39,044 nt of DNA. It comes from Chara braunii (lineage: Eukaryota > Streptophyta > Charophyceae > Charales > Characeae). Below the pieces are notes generated by a model, which was not told where the DNA came from, ran no database searches, and saw only the letters and a program-made list of their open reading frames with translations. Made by a program: the position numbers and the translations under genes. Where the stretch lies: NCBI GenBank assembly GCA_003427395.1, contig BFEA01000615.1:252090-291133 (forward strand), given 5' to 3'. Shown here piece after piece: positions 30,346-39,044 of the stretch. How positions within the stretch are numbered: position 1 is the first letter of the stretch; each line of letters begins with the position of its first letter.

Positions 30346-31719
30346 GGCCAACCGGCTGGCGCGAGAGCAAGGGGAAGGGAGGAGTGGAAGTAAGGAAGAG
30401 GGAGAGGACTTGGATTGGAGGGGAGGAAGGAAGGGAGGATCGTTGCAGGGAAGAGAAAGGAGTACATAAGGAAGTGTGGGGGGAGAAAAGGGACAAGCGC
30501 ACGGGGTGTTCAGTCGCATGCACAGAGCAGACTTTTTTTGCGTTCGAGGAGACTTGGCGCGCCTCAGGAGCGGCTTGCGTGGGATAGGACTCAAAACGCA
30601 CGCTTGCGCCTTAGAGTGGGGTCGGGTCCGCGCACTAGGACTGACGAGCGTCTGCGCGCTGGGGCTGGCGCCCGTCTACTCGCTAGCTGCACTCGACCTT
30701 GGGCGAGCTCGTACGGGGGAGGCAGGAGTACGAGCGCACGAAAGGAGAGAGAGCTCTAAGAGGCGCCAGAAGACGTTGCAACAGGACAATATCGAGGAGG
30801 AGAGAGAAGGTGGTAGGAAGAGGAGAACGAGGTAGAGGGAAGGGCGAGAAGGAGGGTGAAAAAGGGGAGGGGAGGGAGCTGAGGCAGTCGCTCTCAGATC
30901 GTGGTCTTCGCTGTGTCGGCTGATTTCGCGACATCAGGCAGCCACCGCTAGCAGACCGAGTTCGCTACGACACTCTCACGTCGACGCATCGGGCGACGAG
31001 TGGGTCCTTACGTGCCTTCCGCCCCACGGCCTCGGGTTTCGGCTGATTCCTACATGACCCGGCTACACGCCCGCCGTCGGCAAGCCTCCCGCGGTGTCGA
31101 AGGGTGCAACACGCTGCTCACTCCGCCTTGCATACCTCGTTCTTGGGTTTAAGGAGCTCTTCGACGAGAAGTCTCTCGCTGAGTATGCGTCTTTCTCCTT
31201 TGTTGAGGCTTCTCTGAGCTTTCGTCTACCGGTTCCTCTACCCAGCTCGATGGTCACTCTCCAGCCGCTAGTTGCATGTTGCTTTAGAGAAGTCACAGGT
31301 TACTCGCCTCGCGAAGGTTCTTCTCAGCACTCGCTGATTACGGGATCCTCTAACGAGCTCGCTAGTTACTCTCCCTTCACCAGTTACGGGCTCCTCTAGA
31401 CGGGCTTCTTCTCGGAGCTCGCAGGTTGGAAGCTATTCTAAAGAGTTCACTCCTCTTTTCTTTGGTTACGAGTTCCTCCAGGGAAGTTGCAGATTATTCT
31501 CTCTGCTGATCTCCTTCTCAGAGCTTGTTGGTTACCGACACTTCTCACAAGCCCGCTGGGCACTCGGCTTTCATCAGTTACGAGCTCTCCTGGCAAAGAT
31601 GCTTATTATCCGATTTTGTTGAGCTTTCTTTGTTACGAGCTCCCCACAAGCTCGCTGGTTATTTCACTGGGTACAAGTTGTCTTAGAGAAGATACGTATT
31701 TTGTTGAGCTGTTTTTTTT

Positions 31720-32280
31720 GAACTTGCAGGTTACGAGCTCTTCTCACAAGCCCGCCGGTCACTCGACTTTCATTAGTCACGAGCTTTCCCAGCGAAGAAG
31801 CTTATTATCCACTTTTGTTAAGCTTTTCTTGGAACTTGCAGATGACGAGCTTCTCACAGGCTCGCTGGTTACTCTCCTTTTCTTGGTAACGGGCTTTTCT
31901 AACAAAGACACAGATTTTTGTCGAGCTTGATGAATTAAGAGTCCTCCTCACTTTAATTGGGTACAAGCTCTCTTAGAGAAGACACGTATTTTGTTGAGCT
32001 GGTTTTTTTTTGTTTTTATTTTTGAACTTGCAGGTTACGAGCTCTTCTCACAAAGCCCGTCGGTCACTCGGCTTTCATTAGTCACGAGCTCTCCCAGCGA
32101 AGATGCTTATTATCCACTTGTGTTAAGTTTTCCTTGGAACTTGCAGGTGACGAGCTTCTCACAGGCTCGCTGGTCACTCTCCTTTCCTCGGTTACGGGCT
32201 TTTCTAACAACGACACGGATTACTCACTTTGTCGAGCTTGATGAATTACGAGTCCTTCTCACAAGCTCGCTGGTCACACA
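31720..32280. repeat. ~304-bp direct duplication inside the 3' LTR
   Basis: GAACTTGCAGGTTACGAGCT starts at 31720 and 32024, each followed by matching sequence. It is the counterpart of 13238/13540 in the 5' LTR. The two copies differ mainly in a T-rich stretch just before each start. Confidence 0.85.
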
Positions 32281-33137
32281 CCTTCCATGGGTTACTAGTC
32301 CCTCTAGCGAAACCACAGGCTTCNCGCACTCGTTGGGCTCGCTTTCTTTCACGACCTCGCTGTTTACTCGCCTATCACTGGTTACGAGTTCCTCCAGCGA
32401 AGCTTCAGGCTTAACGTACTCGCTTCGCCGAGCTCGCTGGTCGCTCTCTTACCATCCGCTANGAGTTCCTCTAGCGAAGCNANAGGCTNCACGTACTCGC
32501 CTCGCNGAGTTTNTGGTCGGAGCTCGCTGCTTTCGCGACCTCGNTGTTGTCTCTCCTTNNGGGGGTTACGAGTCTAAGTCGCAGGTTGCCCTCTTCGCTG
32601 AGCTTCTTAGCTGTGCATGTTGATTATGAGCCCTTCTCACAGGCTCTCTGGGTGCTCTCCTTTCATTAATCACGAGCTCTTCTAACGAATACACGTGTTA
32701 TTTACTTNTGCTGAGCGGTTTTCCGATCTCTTCTCGAGGACGTCGCTAGCCAGGCCTCTCCGACCTTGCAGATTCTAGTCCTTCTTAGGCTCGCTGGCAG
32801 CTCCGCGAAGTCTCCTTTTGGTACATCTGGGTCTCGAGCTTCACGACGAGCTCGCAGTTTACTCACTTCCCTTTTCACCTGACTACGAACGGGTTCCTAA
32901 CGGGCTTCTCTGCAGGCGCTGGTTAACTGCTTACCTCCCTTGCTCACGACCTAGCTTCGCGGTGACAATCGGACCGGGGGCCGAGCCCTCTGGAGACGGA
33001 AAAGGGGAGACCGAACGCCCCCCGGACCGGAAGTGGAGAGTGCTATCCGGGCCAATGTAAGGAACAAAGGGGAACCCGAGGCCGCGCCCGTTGGTGCTAC
33101 CTCAGCAAGAGGAATTAAAAGAGGGGCAGGCCCGACA

Positions 33138-33141
33138 CCGC
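33138..33141. repeat. Target-site duplication CCGC, right
   Basis: CCGC follows the CA end of the 3' LTR and matches 10095-10098. Confidence 0.7.
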
Positions 33142-34195
33142 TATAACTCCCACACACAACCACCCCTCTGCACTCCTCCCCATTCGGCAAACTGACACGC
33201 AAACACCCCTCACCTTCATTTTCCCCAACCAATGGGCCAACCAGGCCCCCACCTTGTCACATCTGCAAGTTAACGTCTTCACCCTCGCTGCTGCACAGCA
33301 CGCTGCAAGAAACACTGCTGCCACAGCACCTAACGCTGTCCATACGTCCCCCGTCCTCGCCATCCAAAGAACTACCGACACAAACAGCTACAACACTCCT
33401 TGTTACATGACCACCATATTCACACCCGCCAGTAACAACAACACTGTTGTCCCTTCGGCACCTAGCCACACCACAGAAGCAGACAGACTGGCACGGAGAA
33501 GAGAGCAATTACTGAGCATTGCAATGAACCCACTCCCCACCCCGCAAAGGCACAATACCCGTAGGGGAAATAAGACTAGCAGGCTGCACCCGCTGCAGAA
33601 TAACAAGCAAAAACAAAAACGTGCAAAGCATGCGCAACCGCATGGCGATTACTGCCAGCTAGATATGCACGACTTCCTCCACGCCCAGCCACTGCGACAG
33701 ACCGCGTCCACATCCCACCAGCTACCCATGGCTCCCAGACAACCAGCCGCTTTACACAGTATCTCCATCAATGGCACGACTATTCATACCCAAACTGACC
33801 GGCAATCTCATCCTGCACACACATGGCTGCCACCAACCGAATAGCTGGTCCACCAATGGCCTCAGACATGCGGCAGGGCAAACATGCCCGAGCATCCTCC
33901 AGCACAGGGAAATCCGGAGATCATCCCGATCAGCAGCAGCGAGATCAACGATAGCGAAAGACCACAGCTCCCCATCACTATCAGCTCGCCTTCGCCAGAT
34001 ACACCGATACGACCCACATCTGCAATAGAGGCACCCAGACACAATTATGGTGCCAGCAACGCCGAATCCTCTTTGCTCATGACTTCCAGTGACCAGATAA
34101 CTCTCGGTGCGGAATCCGCGACATTCGAAGACTCATGGAAGAAAGTTTGTCGCAGGCTCAGCCCCGACTACCAATTCGGCATCGCAAATAGCTAA
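33142..34195 (+). pseudogene. ORF1 of the outer RT element, 3' part
   Basis: A frame open from the LTR junction to TAG 33842-33844 and then to TAA-type termination at 34195. Taking out the insert and one CCGC, it is in phase with the frame open at 9998-10098 on the left, so it is the remainder of the split ORF1. The product is rich in Thr, Ser, Pro, Gln and His with a basic patch (HNTRRGNKTSRLHPL and QKQKRAKHAQ near 33550-33640) that could bind nucleic acid. It ends in a more ordinary segment, FEDSWKKVCRRLSPDYQFG. I recognise no family. Confidence 0.45.
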
Positions 34196-35477
34196 AACTA
34201 CTACTCTGCTCCCCGACCGAACTGATCCGATACTCCAAGGTTACCCCTTCTTGACTAAGATTAGCACAGCCTAGTTTACCACATAGACGTATACCGCTGG
34301 TTGTAAACAACTCCTTTGTGATACAGACGGAAATAGAAAAATCCTGGTAAATAACATAAGTAGGTCTGATACCTCGAACGATCTAACACAGAGCCCACAT
34401 TCCAGTAGAATCGGACTGTAGAAGCCCAGGCTTTCTGAGACAGTAACCTGGTAATGAGCATTCAAAAGTTCGAAAGAATGATCGTCTCTGTTTTTTTCTC
34501 TCCTCTGACACAACAATTTTAGATTTAAATAAGCAGGATGTTGTTGACTGCCTTATCCAGCACTTAATTACCTGCATTCCGAATATTTGTTTGTTTTGAA
34601 TAAATCTGTCTCAATCAGCAATGTACACCCCACGCTTACTATCCATCATACTCTGCCTACCTAAACCCAACACCCTCATCTCTGCCCAACTGGTGGCTAG
34701 CTTCTCTGTGTTCTCCCCTCTAGTTCAAGAGTCTGGGACTTAAATAAGCAAGAATTTCTTTGCTGGTCTGATCCACCCCTTAAAATTACCTGCATGTTTT
34801 GAATAAATTTTGTTTCAAAGAATAATGAACACCCCACACCTACCGTCCAATGTACTCCGCCACCGAACCTAACACCCTCATCTCTTCCCAAACCCATTGG
34901 CTCCACCCATACTTAAAAACCCTGGCTCCTCGCCTGACACTGCCAAGTCATGATGCATCCCACACCCCTATGACCAACTACCCATACCCTTACTCCTGCC
35001 ATTATATGGACCCACACTCAAATTCCTGGACAAGCACTCCCCTTCTCACGATTATGTGACTACTTAATGATTCCCCTCCTCTGGCACAGGCTTCCGGGAT
35101 TAAAATAAACAGAACTTTTCGCTGTTAGCCCTTAATTACCTGCATTCCGAAAAATGGCTGGTTTTTTATGTCTATAATTTGTCTCAAACGTGCAGTAAAT
35201 GACACCACACCCACTATCCACTGTACTCTGCCTACCATAACCCAACACCCTCATCTCTGCCCAAACCCATAAGGTACACCCAAAACCGCACATAGCCCCG
35301 GCCCCACCCACCACTGCCAAGTCATGACTCATACCACACCGTTAAGATCCCCCCCCCCCCAAAAAAAAACCATACCCTTGCTCCCGCCTCTAATCAGGCA
35401 CAAGCGGTCCCTTTCTTACGCACATGTGACTGCTAAATGATTGTCCGTACGTTGTGCATGTGCTGCGATTACTGACC
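34196..35477. repeat. Inter-ORF region with three diverged repeat units
   Basis: No gene is supported. Three related units contain TTAAATAAGCA- or AAAATAAACAGAA-type leads, then AATTACCTGCAT (about 34567, 34784, 35133), then AACACCCTCATCTCT.CCCAA (about 34669, 34873, 35243). The second and third also share CACTGCCAAGTCATGA (about 34943 and 35313) and CCATACCCTT. Spacing is irregular (about 215 and 350 bp). This resembles a repeated intergenic or 5'UTR region between two ORFs of one element. Confidence 0.6.
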
Positions 35478-37528
35478 ATGGAGGATGGAAGACTCGGATG
35501 GAAAGCCAACAGACAAAATAATAAAATCATAATACCCTGCCACTACCCAAACCGACTAATGGATACATTTAAACTCCAGAAAACCTTCGAAAATATCCTT
35601 AAAAAACACAACCCAAACGCCCTGCCCCTTCTGGACCACTGCACTTTTTCATGGACATACAATGACCACATAGCCAAAACACAGTATAAACCCGTAGCCG
35701 TCTTTCGAGACTTCGAACTACATGAATGGATAACCGTGCTGCAAAACGAATGCTTTTGTCACCAACAACGTTTTGCTATGTTTTCTACCCCCCTCCCTAT
35801 TGAACTCCTTCCACAAAAAGAAGCTGCACATGCCATTACTCTAGACATGAACATATCCCATCAGTTACACCCAAGAAAGTTGACATCATGTCAGCAATAA
35901 GTCTTGTCTGGAAGAACCTCATAAGCACTCTTGTAAGTAATGGAGTGCCAATCCCGGAGAAACACATACATGAAGCAGACCAAGAACTTAACGATATCAT
36001 ACTACGAACAATCGAGAACTTCCACCCAAACAAAGAAACCAACATACACGAACATGCAATCAGACATGAAATTAAATTCCTCACCTCACACTTCTATATT
36101 TCGGCTGCTGACAAAACCCCAAATACTCCAGTAGTAATCTGCATTAATCTTGTGAGATACCTTGCCTTACAGAGACTGTCCAGTCCCGATTTTGAACCCT
36201 GCCCCATCTCTGCTAATGAACTACTCCCCCACCTCGAAGAAGAACTCATCAAAGTCTTTCCCGACATCCCAATTGGGAACAGGTCACTACCATATCTCTT
36301 CGCTACATATAAGAAGCACAAGAACTCCTTTCGTTGGCTCACCAATGTGTCTGACGTGATCTCCTCTCCGCTTGCTGACCTTGCTGCTGCCATCCTTAAA
36401 ACATTAATCCAGGTTGTGAAAACGCACTGCGGATACCTCACCCAGCAAACTCTCAACGAGACTGGTATTAAGGTGCCCTATTGGTGGCTCATAGACTCGA
36501 CAGCTGACTACGTCTACAATATACCCTCGCAGGTAACTAGTGTATTCTCAGCAGATATCACAAGATGCTACGAGACCATACCCACTGATAATAGCTCTGA
36601 TGGGCTTCAAAACGCAATCAGGTTCTTCACAAAATTGGCCTTTGAACAAGCCAAGAAAACAACAGGTAATAAGGTACAACTTGCCTTTAAGTTCTACTAT
36701 AAAGGAAACCAACTAACCCCAACGTGTGACTGGTTTAACAACCCCCCTAATGGATACCTCTCCCTTAATGTTGAATTGGTTAACGCCATCAATGAATGGC
36801 TCATCGCAAATGCCTATACTTCTTTCGGCAATAACATTTGGAAGCAGGTTCTGGGTATTCCAATGGGTGTCAGTTGTGCACCTGTATGGTGCAATATCTA
36901 CTTCTTCAAATACGAATACAAATTCATGAGGAAACTTGCACACAAATCCAACAGACACCTCCTACACTTATTCAAGTACACCTTTCGATACTTAGATAAC
37001 TTCCATATCATTAATAACCCAAGAATACATGAGTTCCTCAACCCAGAGATCACTAGCACAAGAAGTAAATACTTTCTGTACCCACTACAATTAATTACCC
37101 TGAATGAGCAAACTTCTGAAAAATCAGAAATCAACGGCATAAGCATAGGGACCAAAACCAACTTTCTCAATACAACCATCGAGATCACCAACGCTCGCTC
37201 TAGTTACTTCAAAACATAGAAATATGATAAAAGAAAGGAACTTAACTTTCCTATCACTAGATTCATCCAAGCACATTCCAACAGACCGATGCAGCAATCT
37301 CTTAACCTGATAATAACACAAATTATCTCAATCATGATAATCGAATCTGAGCCCAAACATGCAGCAACCGCAATAGAACAAACCATTAACAATTTTGTAC
37401 ACAATGGCTTCTCGAAACATAGACTCTTAGGAATCACCAAAAAGATCCTCCAATCCCCTGATAACTACCAACCCTTCAGATGCTGCCCTCAAACCGTACT
37501 GAGGTGGCTCCAACACAGCCACATCTAA
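35478..37528 (+). pseudogene. Penelope-like reverse transcriptase of the outer element
   Basis: ATG 35478 opens a frame to 35900. A one-base shift near 35875 carries it into the frame 35888-37216, and after TAG 37217-37219 it continues to TAA 37526-37528 (about 680 residues in all). Motifs: ADKTPNTPVVIC, LPYLFATYKKHKNSFRWLTN, motif A VFSADITRCYETIP, motif B LGIPMGVSCAPVWCNIYF, motif C FRYLDNFHIINN, thumb TNFLNTTIEI, then YDKRKELNFPI and SNRP near 37225-37290. The pattern (ADK, HK, FLNTTI, YDKR, SNRP) fits Penelope-like or related green-algal RTs rather than LTR or LINE enzymes. Motif C should end DD; the second is Asn (AAC for GAC), so activity is lost. No GIY-YIG endonuclease is visible. The exact clade is uncertain. 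Confidence 0.75.
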
Positions 37529-37726
37529 CGAATAAGCACTCAACACCTAGATATATACTCAACCAGCATGTTACACATATATATATGTGTGTGTTAGCCA
37601 AATAATTTTTTTTTTGGCCTGGTTCGGATGGAGAACCTACCCCGGGTGGGGTAGGTCCTTAATCCCTATGATCAAAACAAAATTGACCTACCCCACCCGG
37701 ACCTCCATTACGAGGGAACGGGGAGG
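37529..37726. other. Short 3' region with strong inverted repeat
   Basis: Perfect 16-bp arms at 37642-37657 and 37685-37700 (CCGGGTGGGGTAGGTC and its complement) flank a 27-nt loop. The first arm is itself part of a local palindrome (ACCTACCCC GGGT GGGGTAGGT, 37635-37656), so two competing hairpins are possible. It lies between the RT stop and the right copy of the 1.2-kb repeat. It could be a terminator, a ribozyme-like fold or the edge of another insertion. Confidence 0.6.
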
Positions 37727-37867
37727 GACACACACACACACACACATACACATATACACTATTTTTATATATATAAAAAAAAAAAAAATAGTAATAATAA
37801 AAAAATCCTTTCTTTTACAAATAATTAATAAACTATGGGGACACACACACACACACTCACGCACATA

Positions 37868-37901
<34 letters not shown>

Positions 37902-38912
37902 TAGTAAAAAAAAAGTAATAATAAAAAAAAAAAAAAACTAGTAAAAATTATTACAAATACAAAAACATAAAAGATTGATGCACTATCTTACAACCCCCCT
38001 GAATTATAAACTCACACACATACCTCCGGCCCTGAAATATGACCCTCGGCCTCAAACATATTCAGCACAAAGCTCAGAAACCTATATACCATTAGGGCCA
38101 TCCCTCGTGTTTCCGTTATGGGTCAATGGACCCAGGGAAATCAAACCATACAAGCAAAGTAAGCCAGATCTAGACTCACATGCTCAAAACTTAAACGCTT
38201 TTTCCCGCCTCGGCCCCAAACGACGCTATACCGAAACACTACCTGCATGGCACCACACCGAAACGACACACCGCAATACAAACAAACAAGCTAACAAGAC
38301 AAAACTCGTCGTAACGCTACCGCCCTCCACCATAGCCAGGCCATCTCCCAAGAACGACGACTGTACCCACACCACTGCACACCCTGACACACAAGAAAAG
38401 ACAAATGCGGAAGCAAACCCAGCTACCCCGACAGAGCTACGATAGCGTGAACACAACCCTTACCTCTGGCAGAACCCCTCCAACCCTGCCCATGCCCATA
38501 CAAGCATGCTCGCAGCCATGACGGAAGCCAAGACTATGCAAATTGTACAACCATACCCCTTCTCCCCCGCCCCACAGAAAACTTCTCCAGGTATGCATCT
38601 GACTTTGTTCCCCCCCATCCACGAAGGACTCTACCCCATCCTTGCCAAAATGATGCCACCTTTACCTCATACTACTCCATCTCTATGCGATGCATTACAG
38701 TTTATATTTTCGGCTTACTCACCACACACAACAGCCGCCCTCAGAGACGGGTATGATCACTGCTATTGGCAAGCCTAAGCAGCACTACGCTCGCGCAGAT
38801 CCTGCTGCCAAGCTCTCTCACTGTGCCCCTCCTCCTCGTCTATCAGTCCTTCGAGGCATGCAACCTTACAGTTGAGCATGTGCCTGGTTTTGGTGTGGCA
38901 CGCGTACAGTGC
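37727..38912. repeat. Right copy of the ~1.2-kb direct repeat
   Basis: It matches 28-1236 from the (CA)n tract through AAATCCTTTCTTTTACAAAT to GCACGCGTACAGTGCC, where an adapter begins. Differences are scattered substitutions and homopolymer length changes; 12 bp (GACGGAAGCCAA-like, near 38520) are extra here. An open frame at 37975-38445 is longer than in the left copy but is Thr/Pro/His-rich and unrecognised. Confidence 0.85.
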
Positions 38913-38950
38913 CTGTCTCTTATACACATCTAGATGTGTATAAGAGACAG
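38913..38950. other. Nextera mate-pair junction adapter (assembly artefact)
   Basis: This is the same 19-bp mosaic end and reverse complement as at 11558-11595. On the minus strand it yields the well-known artefact peptide VSYTHLDVYKRQ. The sequence beyond it does not continue the left repeat copy and should be treated as joined artificially. Confidence 0.97.
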
Positions 38951-39010
38951 GTCCCATACGTTCGGGCGCTCGGGTTCGGGCGTTCGGCCTGCCCCGAACG
39001 CCGGTTACCC
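38951..39010 (-). mobile_element. Fragment of a hAT-type element end
   Basis: The reverse complement of this stretch matches the first ~60 bp of the element at 5646 (AGGG.TACCGGC.TTCGG, then the CCGAACGCCCGAACCCGA region) with a few differences, including GGTAACC for GGTTACC. It is a second, partial copy brought next to the repeat by the adapter junction. Bases 39011-39044 beyond it are unremarkable. Confidence 0.75.
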
Positions 39011-39044
39011 TTCTCGTGTGTGTGCAAGCCCAATAAAACTGCTG

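Larger units (their letters stand above)
10099..33137 (+). mobile_element. 23-kb Ty3/gypsy-type LTR retrotransposon with accessory ORF array
   Basis: Two direct repeats of about 4.5 kb (10099-14638 and 28519-33137) begin TGTYGGGC and end GCCCGACA, and the whole is flanked by CCGC. A tRNA-Asp-like PBS lies 3 nt after the 5' LTR. Internal order is leader, accessory ORFs, gag, protease, then RT, RNase H and integrase; integrase after RNase H marks the Ty3/gypsy class. The element sits inside ORF1 of another RT element. The internal region is 13.9 kb, far above the 5-7 kb usual for Ty3 elements, mainly because of the leader and accessory genes at 14639-20505. Many in-frame stops show that this copy is defective. 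Confidence 0.93.
28519..33137 (+). repeat. 3' LTR (4619 bp)
   Basis: It begins TGTCGGGC and ends GCCCGACA, a perfect 8-bp inverted repeat. Compared with the 5' LTR it carries about 138 extra bp at 29300-29437, lacks the adapter-associated 63 bp, and shows substitutions in the outer parts that by eye are mostly transitions. N bases occur at 32324-32708 only, many at the same positions as in the 5' LTR. Confidence 0.92.

Noticed and set aside
37975-38445. 156-codon ORF in the right repeat copy as a gene
   Set aside because: The left copy is broken by a stop and an indel, composition is Thr/Pro/His-rich and no domain is visible; left as part of the repeat.

Overview
The window looks like eukaryotic intergenic DNA built almost entirely from nested transposable elements. 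It holds no prokaryotic operons, no rRNA and no convincing host gene. The primer-binding site resembles plant-type tRNA-Asp, and the outer reverse transcriptase is of a Penelope-like type also seen in green algae. A charophyte or other green alga is therefore plausible, but this is a guess. The assembly carries N runs and two uncut Nextera mate-pair junction adapters (11558-11595 and 38913-38950), so some joins are artificial.

Layout. Bases 28-8470 are gene-poor flank with microsatellites, a diverged ~1-kb tandem duplication (2640-4460), a tRNA-like A-box/B-box segment (1674-1791), a complete 778-bp non-autonomous hAT-type element with an 8-bp target duplication (5646-6423) and a minus-strand coding relic (6860-7305). 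The outer element follows: ORF1 from about 8496, and a Penelope-like RT ORF at 35478-37528. ORF1 is split at 10098/33138 by a 23.0-kb Ty3/gypsy-type LTR retrotransposon (10099-33137; TG...CA ends, TSD CCGC). The first 1.2 kb of the left flank recurs directly after the RT ORF (37727-38912), so the outer element is either tandem or has long terminal direct repeats.

The inner retrotransposon has ~4.5-4.6 kb LTRs, a tRNA-Asp-type PBS, a ~1.6-kb leader and a very unusual accessory region. Here (16272-20498, continuing into the N-terminus of Gag at 20506) at least seven small ORFs lie head to tail, most of them evident paralogues and several joined by ATGA start/stop overlaps. Then come a long Gag-protease frame (20506-24762) with a 99-residue tandem repeat, capsid-like domain, zinc knuckle and retropepsin; a canonical -1 slippery heptamer TTTTTTG (24741-24747) leading into the pol frame; and RT, RNase H, integrase with a GPY/F-like end, and a very basic tail.

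The copy is dead. Nearly all breaks are in-frame stops, and those that can be compared with conserved residues or internal repeats are at Trp (TGG to TAG/TGA) or Gln (CAG to TAG) positions. The zinc knuckle Cys to Tyr, the outer RT YLDD to YLDN and the PBS CC to TT fit the same C-to-T/G-to-A decay. This suggests methylation and deamination of a once intact element rather than a variant genetic code. The most novel content is the accessory paralogue array, which appears to be related to the N-terminal domain of the element's own Gag.
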